Part shown: positions 1-5,840 of the stretch, piece after piece
Numbering within the stretch: position 1 is the stretch's first letter
Layout of the letters: each line of letters opens with the position of its first letter
NCBI GenBank assembly: GCA_025964465.1
Contig: JAOPYS010000134.1
Location: forward strand, 1 to 9,198
Direction of reading: 5' to 3'
Source: Thermoleophilia bacterium
GTDB lineage: Bacteria; Actinomycetota; Thermoleophilia; Gaiellales; SKUG01
DNA length: 9,198 nucleotides
Translations under genes and position numbers: made by a program
Notes under the pieces: generated by a model
Seen by the model: the letters and a program-made list of their open reading frames with translations, nothing else
Databases searched by the model: none
What the model was told of the DNA's origin: nothing

Positions 1-51
1 TCCCCCCGGCGGAGGCGGTCGATCGCGGTCGTCGAAGTCCAGCAGGTCCAT
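1..51 (-). CDS. Start of an unidentified gene, cut by the window edge
   Basis: An ATG at 51 on the minus strand opens a frame without a stop to the window edge. The 17 visible residues are acidic and then proline-rich (MDLLDFDDRDRPPPPGG). It lies in the same direction as, and about 100 bp downstream of, the membrane-protein gene that ends at 153, so it could be the next gene of the row. No convincing Shine-Dalgarno sequence precedes it, and the upstream box is poor (GATGGT rather than TANNNT). Too little is visible to assign a family; the frame could also be a chance opening. Confidence 0.4.
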   Translation of the reverse strand, partial: MDLLDFDDRDRPPPPGG

Positions 52-95
52 GCCACTACCATCGCGACCGACCTGTCGCGAAAGTCGCGCGCACT

Positions 96-111
96 GTGAC
101 GAAAGCGTCAC
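96..111. other. Perfect small inverted repeat after the membrane-protein gene
   Basis: GTGACG at 96-101 and CGTCAC at 106-111 form a perfect 6-bp stem with a 4-nt loop (AAAG on the plus strand, CTTT on the minus strand). It lies 42 bp beyond the stop of the minus-strand membrane-protein gene and 45 bp upstream of the ATG at 51. No run of U follows on either strand. It could be a weak terminator for the upstream gene or an operator for the downstream one; the sequence does not decide between them. Confidence 0.35.
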
Positions 112-140
112 GTCCGTGCAACGAACGCGTGACACTCCGT

Positions 141-164
141 GCAGCTACGCAGCTACGCAGCTAC
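141..164. repeat. Three tandem copies of an 8-bp unit
   Basis: GCAGCTAC occurs three times head to tail (141-148, 149-156, 157-164). Read on the minus strand the unit is GTAGCTGC. The stop codon (TAG) of the membrane-protein gene is supplied by the second unit in reading order, so this microsatellite forms the 3' end of that gene. It is a candidate site for slippage. Confidence 0.85.
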
Positions 165-1295
165 CACGAGCGGGGCGACGAGCATCGTGACCGTCACCGC
201 CTGCGCGGTCGCGCCGACGGTGGTGGCCTGCACGTACGTGTTGCCCGCGGCCAGCGCCACGACGAGCGATGCGCCAGGCGCCGCAGGCACCCCGAGCTGC
301 GTCCATGCCCCGGCCTCGGTGGCCACGGCCAGGTGCGGGCCGCTCGCCCCGGTCCAGGTCACGCGCAGCGCGACGTTCGCAGCGGCCTCCAGCTGCACCC
401 ACGTGCCCCATGGCGCTGCGGGTTCGAGCGCGACGTCCCAGCTGGGCCCTTCGACCCACGCCGGCTCGCCCGGGTCCACCACGGGGCTCGCGGGGACCAT
501 GAAACTCGGGGCGCGAACCGCCGACGCCTCCACCTGGGCCGCGTGCGCAGCTGCCAGCTCGTGCGCGTCCGCCGCGACGGGCGCAGGGGCGACGTCGACC
601 TCCACCTCCGCGACCTGCCACAGGGCGAGCGCGATGCAGCCCCACCCGGGCACGGCTGCAGCGAATGCGAGGCCGCTGCCGAAGGTGCCGATCCAGCCAC
701 CCAGCGTCGAGACGAGCAGGCCGACGAGGACGATCGGCAGCGCCGGCAGCACCGCGGCCGCTCCCCCGCCGAGCGCGGCGGCGCCGAGCCGCAGCGGCGC
801 GCGCCGGACGGCCGCGACGGCCCCGCGCGGCAGCCATCCCCGCTCACCGTGCAGCACGGCGGCGATGGCGAGCATCGTCGGCGCGGCGGTCGCGAGCGAC
901 GCGACGAAGGCGACTGGCAACGCGACCAGCCCGAGCAGCGGGTGCACGTCGGCGGCGAGCATGACGATCGCGATCGACCCGACGAGCGGCGCGATGCACA
1001 CCCCGCCGTGCACGACGAGACGCGGCACCATCGGCGCCAGCGTGGCGAACTCGTCGGCGAACAGCTCCTCGTTGACCTCCTCGTAGCCGACCGCGGCCAC
1101 GCGCACCGACGCGGCGACGAGCAGCAGGGTCGCCAGCACGGCGAGCACGCCCTGGACCAGGGGGTCGCCGTCGCCACTGCTCGCACCCTCCGTGAGCACG
1201 CCAAGCACGAGCGCGCCCACGGCGAGCACGGCGAGCTGCGCCCGCCAGGAACCGCGGGCCAGTGCGAGGGCGCGAAGGATGGTCGAACTCACCAT
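153..1295 (-). CDS. Polytopic membrane protein of unknown function with soluble C-terminal domain
   Basis: I do not recognise a family with certainty. With the ATG at 1295 it has 380 residues. About six hydrophobic segments are visible near 19-37, 48-68, 96-114, 119-147, 170-195 and 205-227. Positive charges (R8, R14, R18, then R152, R157, R164, R165, R169) suggest an inside N-terminus. The loop between helices 2 and 3 is acidic (YEEVNEELFADEF). Residues 230-380 are soluble, Ala/Val-rich and beta-prone, ending in alternating hydrophobic strands that loosely resemble a PPC-type beta-sandwich. An even helix count would leave that domain in the cytoplasm, which is odd for such a fold, so topology is uncertain. 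Other in-frame starts are GTG 1313 and ATG 1307; none has a good ribosome binding site. It follows the kinase-phosphatase gene by 61 bp on the same strand and may share its transcript. Confidence 0.75.
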   Translation of the reverse strand: MVSSTILRALALARGSWRAQLAVLAVGALVLGVLTEGASSGDGDPLVQGVLAVLATLLLVAASVRVAAVGYEEVNEELFADEFATLAPMVPRLVVHGGVCIAPLVGSIAIVMLAADVHPLLGLVALPVAFVASLATAAPTMLAIAAVLHGERGWLPRGAVAAVRRAPLRLGAAALGGGAAAVLPALPIVLVGLLVSTLGGWIGTFGSGLAFAAAVPGWGCIALALWQVAEVEVDVAPAPVAADAHELAAAHAAQVEASAVRAPSFMVPASPVVDPGEPAWVEGPSWDVALEPAAPWGTWVQLEAAANVALRVTWTGASGPHLAVATEAGAWTQLGVPAAPGASLVVALAAGNTYVQATTVGATAQAVTVTMLVAPLVVAA

Positions 1296-1314
1296 TGCGG
1301 CACCCATCGGCACG

Positions 1315-1342
1315 CGCGACCGCCCGCTTGATGCGGGTCGCG
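1315..1342 (-). terminator. GC-rich hairpin after dgkA-pap2
   Basis: CGCGA (1315-1319) pairs with TCGCG (1338-1342), and CCCGC (1323-1327) with GCGGG (1333-1337). The result is a ten-base-pair stem with a 3-nt bulge and a 5-nt loop, starting 14 bp beyond the stop of the kinase-phosphatase gene. There is no U-run. It lies in the gap before the membrane-protein gene, so it may terminate or attenuate read-through. It overlaps the earliest possible GTG start of that gene (1313) only at the edge. Confidence 0.4.
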
Positions 1343-1356
1343 GGCCGTTCGCGGCG

Positions 1357-2133
1357 TCAGCGCAGCAGCTCGAACAGCTGGAACACGAGCAGCGTGATGC
1401 TCGACCCCACGACCGCCCCGGCCAGGACCTCGCCGGGCGTGTGCACGCCCGCCTCCACGCGCGTGTGGCAGACGAGCAGGGCGAGGACGAACGTGAGCGC
1501 CGCGACGAGCGTGCCGTAGGCGGTGCCGGCCGTGACGAAGGCGATCGCCATCCACGCCGCGAAGGCGATCGCTGCGTGCCCGCTCGGCCATCCTCCGCGC
1601 AGCGGCGTGCCGTCGCGCCCGGAGACCACCTTGAGTGCGACGACGCTCAGCAGGGTGAGGACGAGCGCCACGAACGTGATGTGAACGGGTGCATCGCGCA
1701 CGGCGAGCAGGGCCCGGCGCGAGGGATCGCCGACGAGCGGGGCGAACACGAGGTAGCCCACCGCGATGGCGTTGAACGTCGCGATGAGCACGGCGCCGGC
1801 TGCGACGTCCTTCGCGACCTTGGCGAGCGGGTTGAAGCTCGTCGTGGCGACGTCGATCGCCGCCTCTATCGCGGTGTTGAGCATCTCGGCCGCGATCACG
1901 AAGGTCGCAGCGAACAGGATCAGCGCGAATTCCACGCGCGTCACGCCGAAGCCCACGCTCGCCAACATCGCCATCGCGGCCACCGCGAAGTGGATGCGCA
2001 TGTTGCGCTGCGTCGCGAGCGTGTGGATGACACCCTCGAACGCGAAGTTGAAGCTCTGGATGAGCGGCCGCGCCTCGTGCAGGCCGACGAACCTCCGGCT
2101 CGTCCGCGCCCGTTTCCTGATCCAGCCCAACAT
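1357..2133 (-). CDS. Diacylglycerol/undecaprenol kinase fused to a PAP2 phosphatase
   Basis: This 258-residue integral membrane protein joins two enzymes. Residues ~25-130 are a DgkA-type lipid kinase, with the hallmark E83-x-x-N86-T-A-I-E90 in a membrane segment, then D94 and the K108-D109 AKD-AAG stretch. Members of this family phosphorylate diacylglycerol or, in Gram-positives, undecaprenol. Residues ~148-258 are a PAP2 phosphatase with K168, the PSGH signature at 183-186 and a final motif with R225 and H231. The usual last Asp of that motif is Glu (E235). Such fusions are known in bacteria; recycling of the undecaprenyl carrier lipid at the membrane is the likely role (inference). The ATG at 2133 has no Shine-Dalgarno sequence but a TAGACT box 6 nt upstream, suggesting a leaderless transcript. 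It lies 111 bp after ybeY, matching the frequent ybeY-dgkA neighbourhood. Confidence 0.92.
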   Translation of the reverse strand: MLGWIRKRARTSRRFVGLHEARPLIQSFNFAFEGVIHTLATQRNMRIHFAVAAMAMLASVGFGVTRVEFALILFAATFVIAAEMLNTAIEAAIDVATTSFNPLAKVAKDVAAGAVLIATFNAIAVGYLVFAPLVGDPSRRALLAVRDAPVHITFVALVLTLLSVVALKVVSGRDGTPLRGGWPSGHAAIAFAAWMAIAFVTAGTAYGTLVAALTFVLALLVCHTRVEAGVHTPGEVLAGAVVGSSITLLVFQLFELLR

Positions 2134-2139
2134 GGCGCC

Positions 2140-2145
2140 AGTCTA
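2140..2145 (-). promoter_or_regulatory. Putative -10 box of dgkA-pap2 (leaderless)
   Basis: TAGACT on the minus strand ends 6 nt before the ATG at 2133. It fits the TANNNT consensus, and its position would put the transcription start at or next to the A of the start codon. No Shine-Dalgarno sequence is present in the short gap. No clear -35 box is visible. Confidence 0.5.
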
Positions 2146-2182
2146 CGGGGCCCGCTCCTCCCCACGCCCTCCCCACTATGAG

Positions 2183-2213
2183 GTCGATCGTGCCGCTCAG
2201 CGGGACGCTCGGT
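2183..2213 (-). terminator. Imperfect hairpin after ybeY, related to the 2778-2828 palindrome
   Basis: An inverted repeat is centred on C2198 with 15-nt arms: 11 Watson-Crick pairs, 2 G-T pairs and 2 mismatches. The core is CCGCTCAGCGG. It begins 31 bp beyond the ybeY stop and fills much of the 111-bp gap before the kinase-phosphatase gene. Positions 2188-2212 match 2793-2817 at 20 of 25 bases in direct orientation. No U-run follows. It is either a terminator or a member of a dispersed palindromic repeat family. Nothing else is evident in the gap 2134-2244 besides the -10 box. Confidence 0.5.
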
Positions 2214-2244
2214 GATCCAGTGGGAAGGACCGCGAGGCGTGTGG

Positions 2245-2745
2245 TCAGGGCGCGGCCGCGCGCACGCGGTCGAGCACGAGCTGCTCGAGGGCGAACATCT
2301 CGCGGGCGGCGTCGGCGCCGAGCTCGTGGTCGAAGCCGGCGAGGTGCAGCACGCCGTGCACGACGCAGCGCTCGAGGGCGGCCGCGAGGCCCGGGTCGTC
2401 CGCCATCGTCGTGCCGGCCTCGAGCTGGCCCTGCACGTAGGAGGGGCAGACGACGACGTCACCCATGGAGCGCGGCATGCCCGGCGGCACGGGCTCCACG
2501 AGCCCGTCAATCGGGAACGAGAGCACGTCGGTCGGACCGTCCACGTCCCGGTGCTCCTCGTTGAGCTCGGCGATGCGCGCACGGTCGCAGAACGTGACGC
2601 CCACCTCGATCTCCTCCCCCGCGACCGCCCCGGCCTCGTGCAGCGAGACGGCCACGAGCGTCTGCACGCGGCGGTCGTCGAGCAGCGGCGTGAGGTCGCT
2701 CCAGTCGATCTCACAGGCCAGGTGGAAGGAAGGGGCCGAGGTCAT
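2245..2745 (-). CDS. ybeY: Endoribonuclease YbeY (rRNA maturation factor)
   Basis: YbeY is a zinc-dependent RNase involved in 16S rRNA 3'-end maturation and ribosome quality control. The 166-residue product carries the family's defining motif at 130-140, H130-GVL-H134-LAGFD-H140, whose three histidines bind the metal. It also has the conserved R66 and the PTDVLSFP stretch at 71-78. Length is normal for the family. The ATG at 2745 lacks a Shine-Dalgarno sequence; a TAGCCT box sits 7 nt upstream, so a leaderless transcript is likely. Its usual neighbours phoH (upstream) and dgkA (downstream) are both present, but phoH is separated from it by a large secreted-protein gene. Cytoplasmic. Confidence 0.95.
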   Translation of the reverse strand: MTSAPSFHLACEIDWSDLTPLLDDRRVQTLVAVSLHEAGAVAGEEIEVGVTFCDRARIAELNEEHRDVDGPTDVLSFPIDGLVEPVPPGMPRSMGDVVVCPSYVQGQLEAGTTMADDPGLAAALERCVVHGVLHLAGFDHELGADAAREMFALEQLVLDRVRAAAP

Positions 2746-2752
2746 CGGCGGG

Positions 2753-2758
2753 AGGCTA
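2753..2758 (-). promoter_or_regulatory. Putative -10 box of ybeY (leaderless)
   Basis: TAGCCT on the minus strand ends 7 nt before the ATG at 2745, fitting the TANNNT spacing for leaderless transcription. It directly abuts the first copy of the 21-bp direct repeat (2759-2779), so any -35 contacts would fall in or beside that repeat and the foot of the palindrome. Confidence 0.5.
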
Positions 2759-2779
2759 CCTCAGCGCGTGAACTTCGCC
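2759..2779. repeat. 21-bp direct repeat, copy 1
   Basis: This stretch is identical to 2859-2879, exactly 100 bp away. Copy 2 carries the last six codons (including the stop) of the beta-helix gene; copy 1 is non-coding and lies between the palindrome and the ybeY -10 box. The 100-bp offset is not a multiple of three. No similarity extends beyond the 21 bp. Confidence 0.85.
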
Positions 2780-2828
2780 ACGGATGTTCCGTACGTCCCG
2801 CTCAGCGGAATGCGCGGAACATCGGTGG
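2778..2828 (-). terminator. Large 51-bp palindrome between the beta-helix gene and ybeY
   Basis: An inverted repeat is centred on C2803 with 25-nt arms: 20 Watson-Crick pairs, 2 G-T pairs and 3 mismatches. Outer blocks are CCAC/GTGG and GATGTTCCG/CGGAACATC; the inner block is CCGCT-C-AGCGG. It starts 32 bp beyond the beta-helix stop on the minus strand. There is no U-run, so it is either a factor-assisted terminator or a REP-like palindromic element. It lies between two identical 21-bp direct repeats, and its core resembles the hairpin at 2183-2213. The type given here is the more conservative reading. Confidence 0.5.
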
Positions 2829-2858
2829 TCCCGGCGGGGATGGCTCGCGCCGACCGCG

Positions 2859-2879
2859 CCTCAGCGCGTGAACTTCGCC
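2859..2879. repeat. 21-bp direct repeat, copy 2 (end of the beta-helix gene)
   Basis: Identical to 2759-2779. This copy encodes the final residues AKFTR and the stop of the beta-helix protein on the minus strand. The segment between the two copies, 79 bp, contains the palindrome. Confidence 0.85.
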
Positions 2880-4642
2880 GTCACAGGGACGGTGGCACGG
2901 GCCGCGCGCAGCACGCAGGTCGTGCCGCGCTGGCCCGCGCACGCCCCGCCCCATGCCACGAACCGCTTCCCACGCGCGGGGCGCGCCGTCAGCTCGAGCC
3001 AGCTGCCGCGCAGCACCGCGAACGAGCCGCCCGCGCCCTTCGCCGACCCACCCGAGCGTGCGGTGACGCTGCCGCGGCTCGCCAGCCCCGTGACCTTCAC
3101 GACCGACGACGGGGCCGCGCCCACGTACGCGCCCGGCCGACCCGCGCGACCCGCCCGCGACACGCCCGCGCGGTCGCGGTCGATCGACGTCGGCATCGCC
3201 ACCACGGGCACGTGCCGGTCGGCCACGACCCCGACCCAGTCGAACGACGGCAGCGCCTGGTCGGCGGCCGAGCCCGCCGCGATGTCCGCCGTCGGCACCG
3301 GCGCCACGCCCGCCACCACGCGCACCGCCGGCTCGTGCCCGTTGATGTCGTTCTCCGCGCGCACGGTCGCCGGCGCGCACGTCGGGTGCGTGTCCGCGCA
3401 CCCCTGGTCGCCGCCGAGCCCCAGCTCCATGTCAGCCGGCCCGTTCCAGATCGCATTGCCGCGGATCAGCAGCCCGTCGTCGACCACCGCCGGATCCGGC
3501 CCGCCCGACCCCGCCGCATCGCGCGGTGCGTACACCGCGAAGTGCGTGTACTGGGAGCGCACGCCCGGCGGGTTGTAGACGAGGTTGGAAAGGATCGCCG
3601 TCTGGCTGCTGCCGATGGGCGCCGGGTCGCCGCCGCTGACCGCCGGCCCCCATCCTCCCGCCGCCTTCGCGACCGCGCACTTCGCATCGTCGGTGTGATG
3701 CTCGTCGCCGTCGCACGAGCGCTCCCCGAACACCACCTCGAGCACGTGGTCGCGCGTTCCCACCCGGTACGCCGTGTTGCGCGCCACCAGCGTCGCGAAG
3801 GCGCCGTTCACCCCGACCGCCGCCCCGTCCACGTCGTGGATCAGGTTGTTCACCACGACGTTGCCGTAGCCCTCGTAGTTGGTCCACGGCGCCACCATGA
3901 ACTGGAACCCCGTGCCCTGCCCGATCGTGATGCCGCCCGTGCCGCAGTGGTGCACGTCGTTGGAGTCGTAGCGCACGTCCGTCGATCCACCCTTGGCGTA
4001 GCTGCACCAGTCGACGGAGTGGGCGATCGTGTTGCGCGCGATCAGCGCGTGCTGCACTGCGACCATGTCGAGCGCGTTGTCGGTGGCGCCCGCGAGGTAG
4101 GAATCGGTGATCGTCAGGTGGTCGGTCTGGTTGATCTTGACCCCCTCCTGCGGCCCCGCGCCCTTCAGGTAGTCGCCGATGCCGACGAACGCGGACCGCT
4201 CGAGCTCGATGTAGGAGCACCCCTCGCAGTGGAACGTGTCGAAGGGGGAGCGGATGGCGACGCCGTCGAGCGTGAGGTGGCGCACGTGGAACATGTTGAT
4301 GGACGGCAGCTGCGCCCGCCCCGGGCCGTCGGCGGAGACGATCGAGATCGGCGCGGCGGCGGTGCCCCAGCGCTCCTCCCAGTAGTTGGGTGCAGCCGTC
4401 GGGGCGATCGTGCCGGCGCGCACCATGATGCGCACGGGGTGGGTCAGCTCGCGCTTCGCGGGGATCCGGTTCCACGCGGCGGTGAGCGAGCGCAGGGCGA
4501 GCGCCTTGGTCGCGCCCGAGCGCGAGTCGCGGCCGTGCACTGGGTCCACCCAGATCGTCTGCGAGCCCGCGGCGGATGCGGCCGGAGCACCGATCGACAG
4601 GCTGGCGATCAGCGTCGCCATGAACCCCAGCACTCGATGCAT
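2861..4642 (-). CDS. Secreted right-handed parallel beta-helix protein with C-terminal InlB-B-like repeat
   Basis: The 593-residue product begins with a signal peptide (h-region ~4-19, cleavage near ASA-A at 22-25). From ~28 to ~440 it reads as a parallel beta-helix: short strands with N-rich turns such as LIARNTIAHS, VVVNNLIHD, LVARNTAYR and LLIRGNAIW, as in pectate-lyase-like and Pfam Beta_helix proteins. Residues ~515-593 form a divergent InlB B-repeat/Flg_new_2-type domain (LTARPARGKRFVAWGGAC, then TC and VTAKF). Ten cysteines, several in close pairs (139/142, 310/322, 415/422, 568/576), suggest disulfides outside the cell. I cannot name a substrate; polysaccharide binding or cleavage is only a family-based guess. 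The ATG at 4642 was chosen for its strong ribosome binding site and the signal peptide; the frame stays open upstream into phoH, but that is not coding. It interrupts the phoH-ybeY neighbourhood. Confidence 0.9.
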   Translation of the reverse strand: MHRVLGFMATLIASLSIGAPAASAAGSQTIWVDPVHGRDSRSGATKALALRSLTAAWNRIPAKRELTHPVRIMVRAGTIAPTAAPNYWEERWGTAAAPISIVSADGPGRAQLPSINMFHVRHLTLDGVAIRSPFDTFHCEGCSYIELERSAFVGIGDYLKGAGPQEGVKINQTDHLTITDSYLAGATDNALDMVAVQHALIARNTIAHSVDWCSYAKGGSTDVRYDSNDVHHCGTGGITIGQGTGFQFMVAPWTNYEGYGNVVVNNLIHDVDGAAVGVNGAFATLVARNTAYRVGTRDHVLEVVFGERSCDGDEHHTDDAKCAVAKAAGGWGPAVSGGDPAPIGSSQTAILSNLVYNPPGVRSQYTHFAVYAPRDAAGSGGPDPAVVDDGLLIRGNAIWNGPADMELGLGGDQGCADTHPTCAPATVRAENDINGHEPAVRVVAGVAPVPTADIAAGSAADQALPSFDWVGVVADRHVPVVAMPTSIDRDRAGVSRAGRAGRPGAYVGAAPSSVVKVTGLASRGSVTARSGGSAKGAGGSFAVLRGSWLELTARPARGKRFVAWGGACAGQRGTTCVLRAARATVPVTAKFTR

Positions 4643-4648
4643 CCACTG

Positions 4649-4655
4649 CTCCCCC
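4649..4655 (-). promoter_or_regulatory. Ribosome binding site of the beta-helix gene
   Basis: GGGGGAG on the minus strand stands 6 nt before the ATG at 4642. It fixes the start of the secreted protein just before its signal peptide. It contrasts with the neighbouring genes, most of which have no Shine-Dalgarno sequence. Confidence 0.65.
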
Positions 4656-4666
4656 ACCCGCGACCC

Positions 4667-4698
4667 GTCCGCGGGGTATCGGCAGCCGCGGCGCGGAC
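4667..4698 (-). terminator. Hairpin after phoH
   Basis: GTCCGCG (4667-4673) and CGCGGAC (4692-4698) form a perfect 7-bp inverted repeat enclosing 18 nt that themselves contain further GC pairing options. It begins 8 bp past the phoH stop and ends 24 bp before the beta-helix start. There is no U-run. It is a plausible terminator or attenuator between the two genes. Confidence 0.4.
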
Positions 4699-4706
4699 CT
4701 CGACCG

Positions 4707-5798
4707 TCAGGCGTTGCCCTCGGCGACCTCGATCTCCTTGGCGTCGCTGTAGGCGGCGACGATGCGCTGGACGAGGCGGTGACGCTGCACGTCGGCCTGG
4801 TCGAACTGCGCGAAGGCGATGTCCTCGATGCCGCGCAGGATGCGGTTGACGTGCTCGAGCCCGGATTTCTGCCCGCGCTGCAGGTCGACCTGCGTCGGGT
4901 CGCCGGTGACGACCATCTTGGAGCCGAAGCCGAGCCGCGTGAGGAACATCTGCATCTGCTCGGGGGACGTGTTCTGCGCCTCGTCGAGCACCACGAACGC
5001 ATCGTTGAGCGTACGGCCGCGCATGTAGGCGAGCGGCGCGACCTCGATGATGCCCTGCTCCATGCAGGTCGTCAGGCGGTCGGGATCCATCATGTCGTAG
5101 AGCGCGTCGTACAGCGGGCGCAGGTATGGGTCGACCTTGTCGAGCATCCCGCCGGGGAGGAAGCCGAGCTTCTCCCCCGCCTCCACGGCCGGGCGGCACA
5201 GGATGATGCGCGCGACGCGGCGCTCCACGAGCGCGTCGACGGCCATGGCCATGGCGAGGTAGGTCTTGCCGGTGCCGGCCGGGCCGATGCCGAAGGTGAT
5301 CGAGTTCTCGCGGATCGCGTCGACGTAGCGCTTCTGGCCGGTCGAGCGCGGGCCGATCGGCTTGCCGCGGTGCGTGAGCACGACGTCCGTGAAGACCTCC
5401 TTGGCGGAGGGACGCTGGCCGTGGTCGCGCGCGGGGCCGGTGGCCTTGGACGCGGCCTGCGAGCCGGGGCCGGCGCCGGTGCGGCCCTTGCCCGTCGCGG
5501 CGGCGACCTGTGCGCCCGAGGTGGCGCGTGCGTGCTCGGCCTCGTTCTCGTCGGCCTCGACCACGCCGACCATGTCGGGGGTGAGCGACGTGCCGCCCTC
5601 GAAGATCTCGACGAGCTGCTGGACCATGGCGCGTCCGCGCTCGATCGCATGCGCGTCGCCGCCCAGCGTGATCTCGTTGCCGCGCATGGAGATCGCGCAC
5701 CCGGCGCGCTCGCGCAGGGCATCGAGCACCGCGTCGTGGTGGCCGGCGAGCTCGACCGCCACGTCGTCGTCCAGCTGGATCGTTTCGCTGTTCTGCAT
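4707..5798 (-). CDS. phoH: PhoH-like ATPase
   Basis: PhoH-family proteins are cytoplasmic P-loop ATPases, related to the helicase core, with proposed roles in RNA metabolism; they commonly neighbour ybeY. The 363-residue product has a KH-like N-terminal part (~10-65), an Ala/Gly-rich low-complexity linker (~82-130), and the ATPase domain (~135-355). That domain holds Walker A GPAGTGKT at 172-179, Walker B VVLDEAQN at 269-276 and the VTGDPTQVDL motif near 297-306. The linker makes it somewhat longer than the usual ~320 residues. The ATG at 5798 is preferred: a TAGGGT box lies 7 nt upstream. A GTG at 5807 in the same frame would add three residues but overlaps that box. The upstream gene ends 42 bp away on the same strand. 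Confidence 0.93.
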   Translation of the reverse strand: MQNSETIQLDDDVAVELAGHHDAVLDALRERAGCAISMRGNEITLGGDAHAIERGRAMVQQLVEIFEGGTSLTPDMVGVVEADENEAEHARATSGAQVAAATGKGRTGAGPGSQAASKATGPARDHGQRPSAKEVFTDVVLTHRGKPIGPRSTGQKRYVDAIRENSITFGIGPAGTGKTYLAMAMAVDALVERRVARIILCRPAVEAGEKLGFLPGGMLDKVDPYLRPLYDALYDMMDPDRLTTCMEQGIIEVAPLAYMRGRTLNDAFVVLDEAQNTSPEQMQMFLTRLGFGSKMVVTGDPTQVDLQRGQKSGLEHVNRILRGIEDIAFAQFDQADVQRHRLVQRIVAAYSDAKEIEVAEGNA

Positions 5799-5805
5799 GT
5801 GCGCC

Positions 5806-5811
5806 ACCCTA
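5806..5811 (-). promoter_or_regulatory. Putative -10 box of phoH inside a small palindrome
   Basis: TAGGGT on the minus strand ends 7 nt before the ATG at 5798, the spacing expected for leaderless transcription. The box overlaps a 5-bp inverted repeat (CACCC 5805-5809, GGGTG 5814-5818) that could be a small hairpin or operator. AGGGTGG in the same place could alternatively act as a ribosome binding site. Confidence 0.45.
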
Positions 5812-5840
5812 TCGGGTGCGTCGCGCGCCGGACCGGACGG

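Noticed and set aside
96..1331. Plus-strand open frame over the membrane-protein gene
   Set aside because: The translation is Arg/His/Asp-rich with no hydrophobic core or motif; the opposite frame gives coherent transmembrane helices.
2759..2879. Insertion sequence or transposon
   Set aside because: The direct repeats and palindrome are suggestive, but the enclosed 79 bp encode no transposase and have no terminal inverted repeats at the repeat boundaries. I kept it as a finding, not as a mobile element.
2465..4849. Very long plus-strand open frame
   Set aside because: It lies antisense to ybeY and the beta-helix gene, is extremely Arg-rich with no recognisable domain, and results from the scarcity of stop codons in GC-rich DNA; the minus-strand genes carry clear motifs.
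4643..5002. N-terminal extension of the beta-helix protein into phoH
   Set aside because: It would overlap the phoH coding region by nearly 300 bp with Ser/Arg-rich sequence; the internal ATG at 4642 has a strong ribosome binding site and starts a signal peptide.
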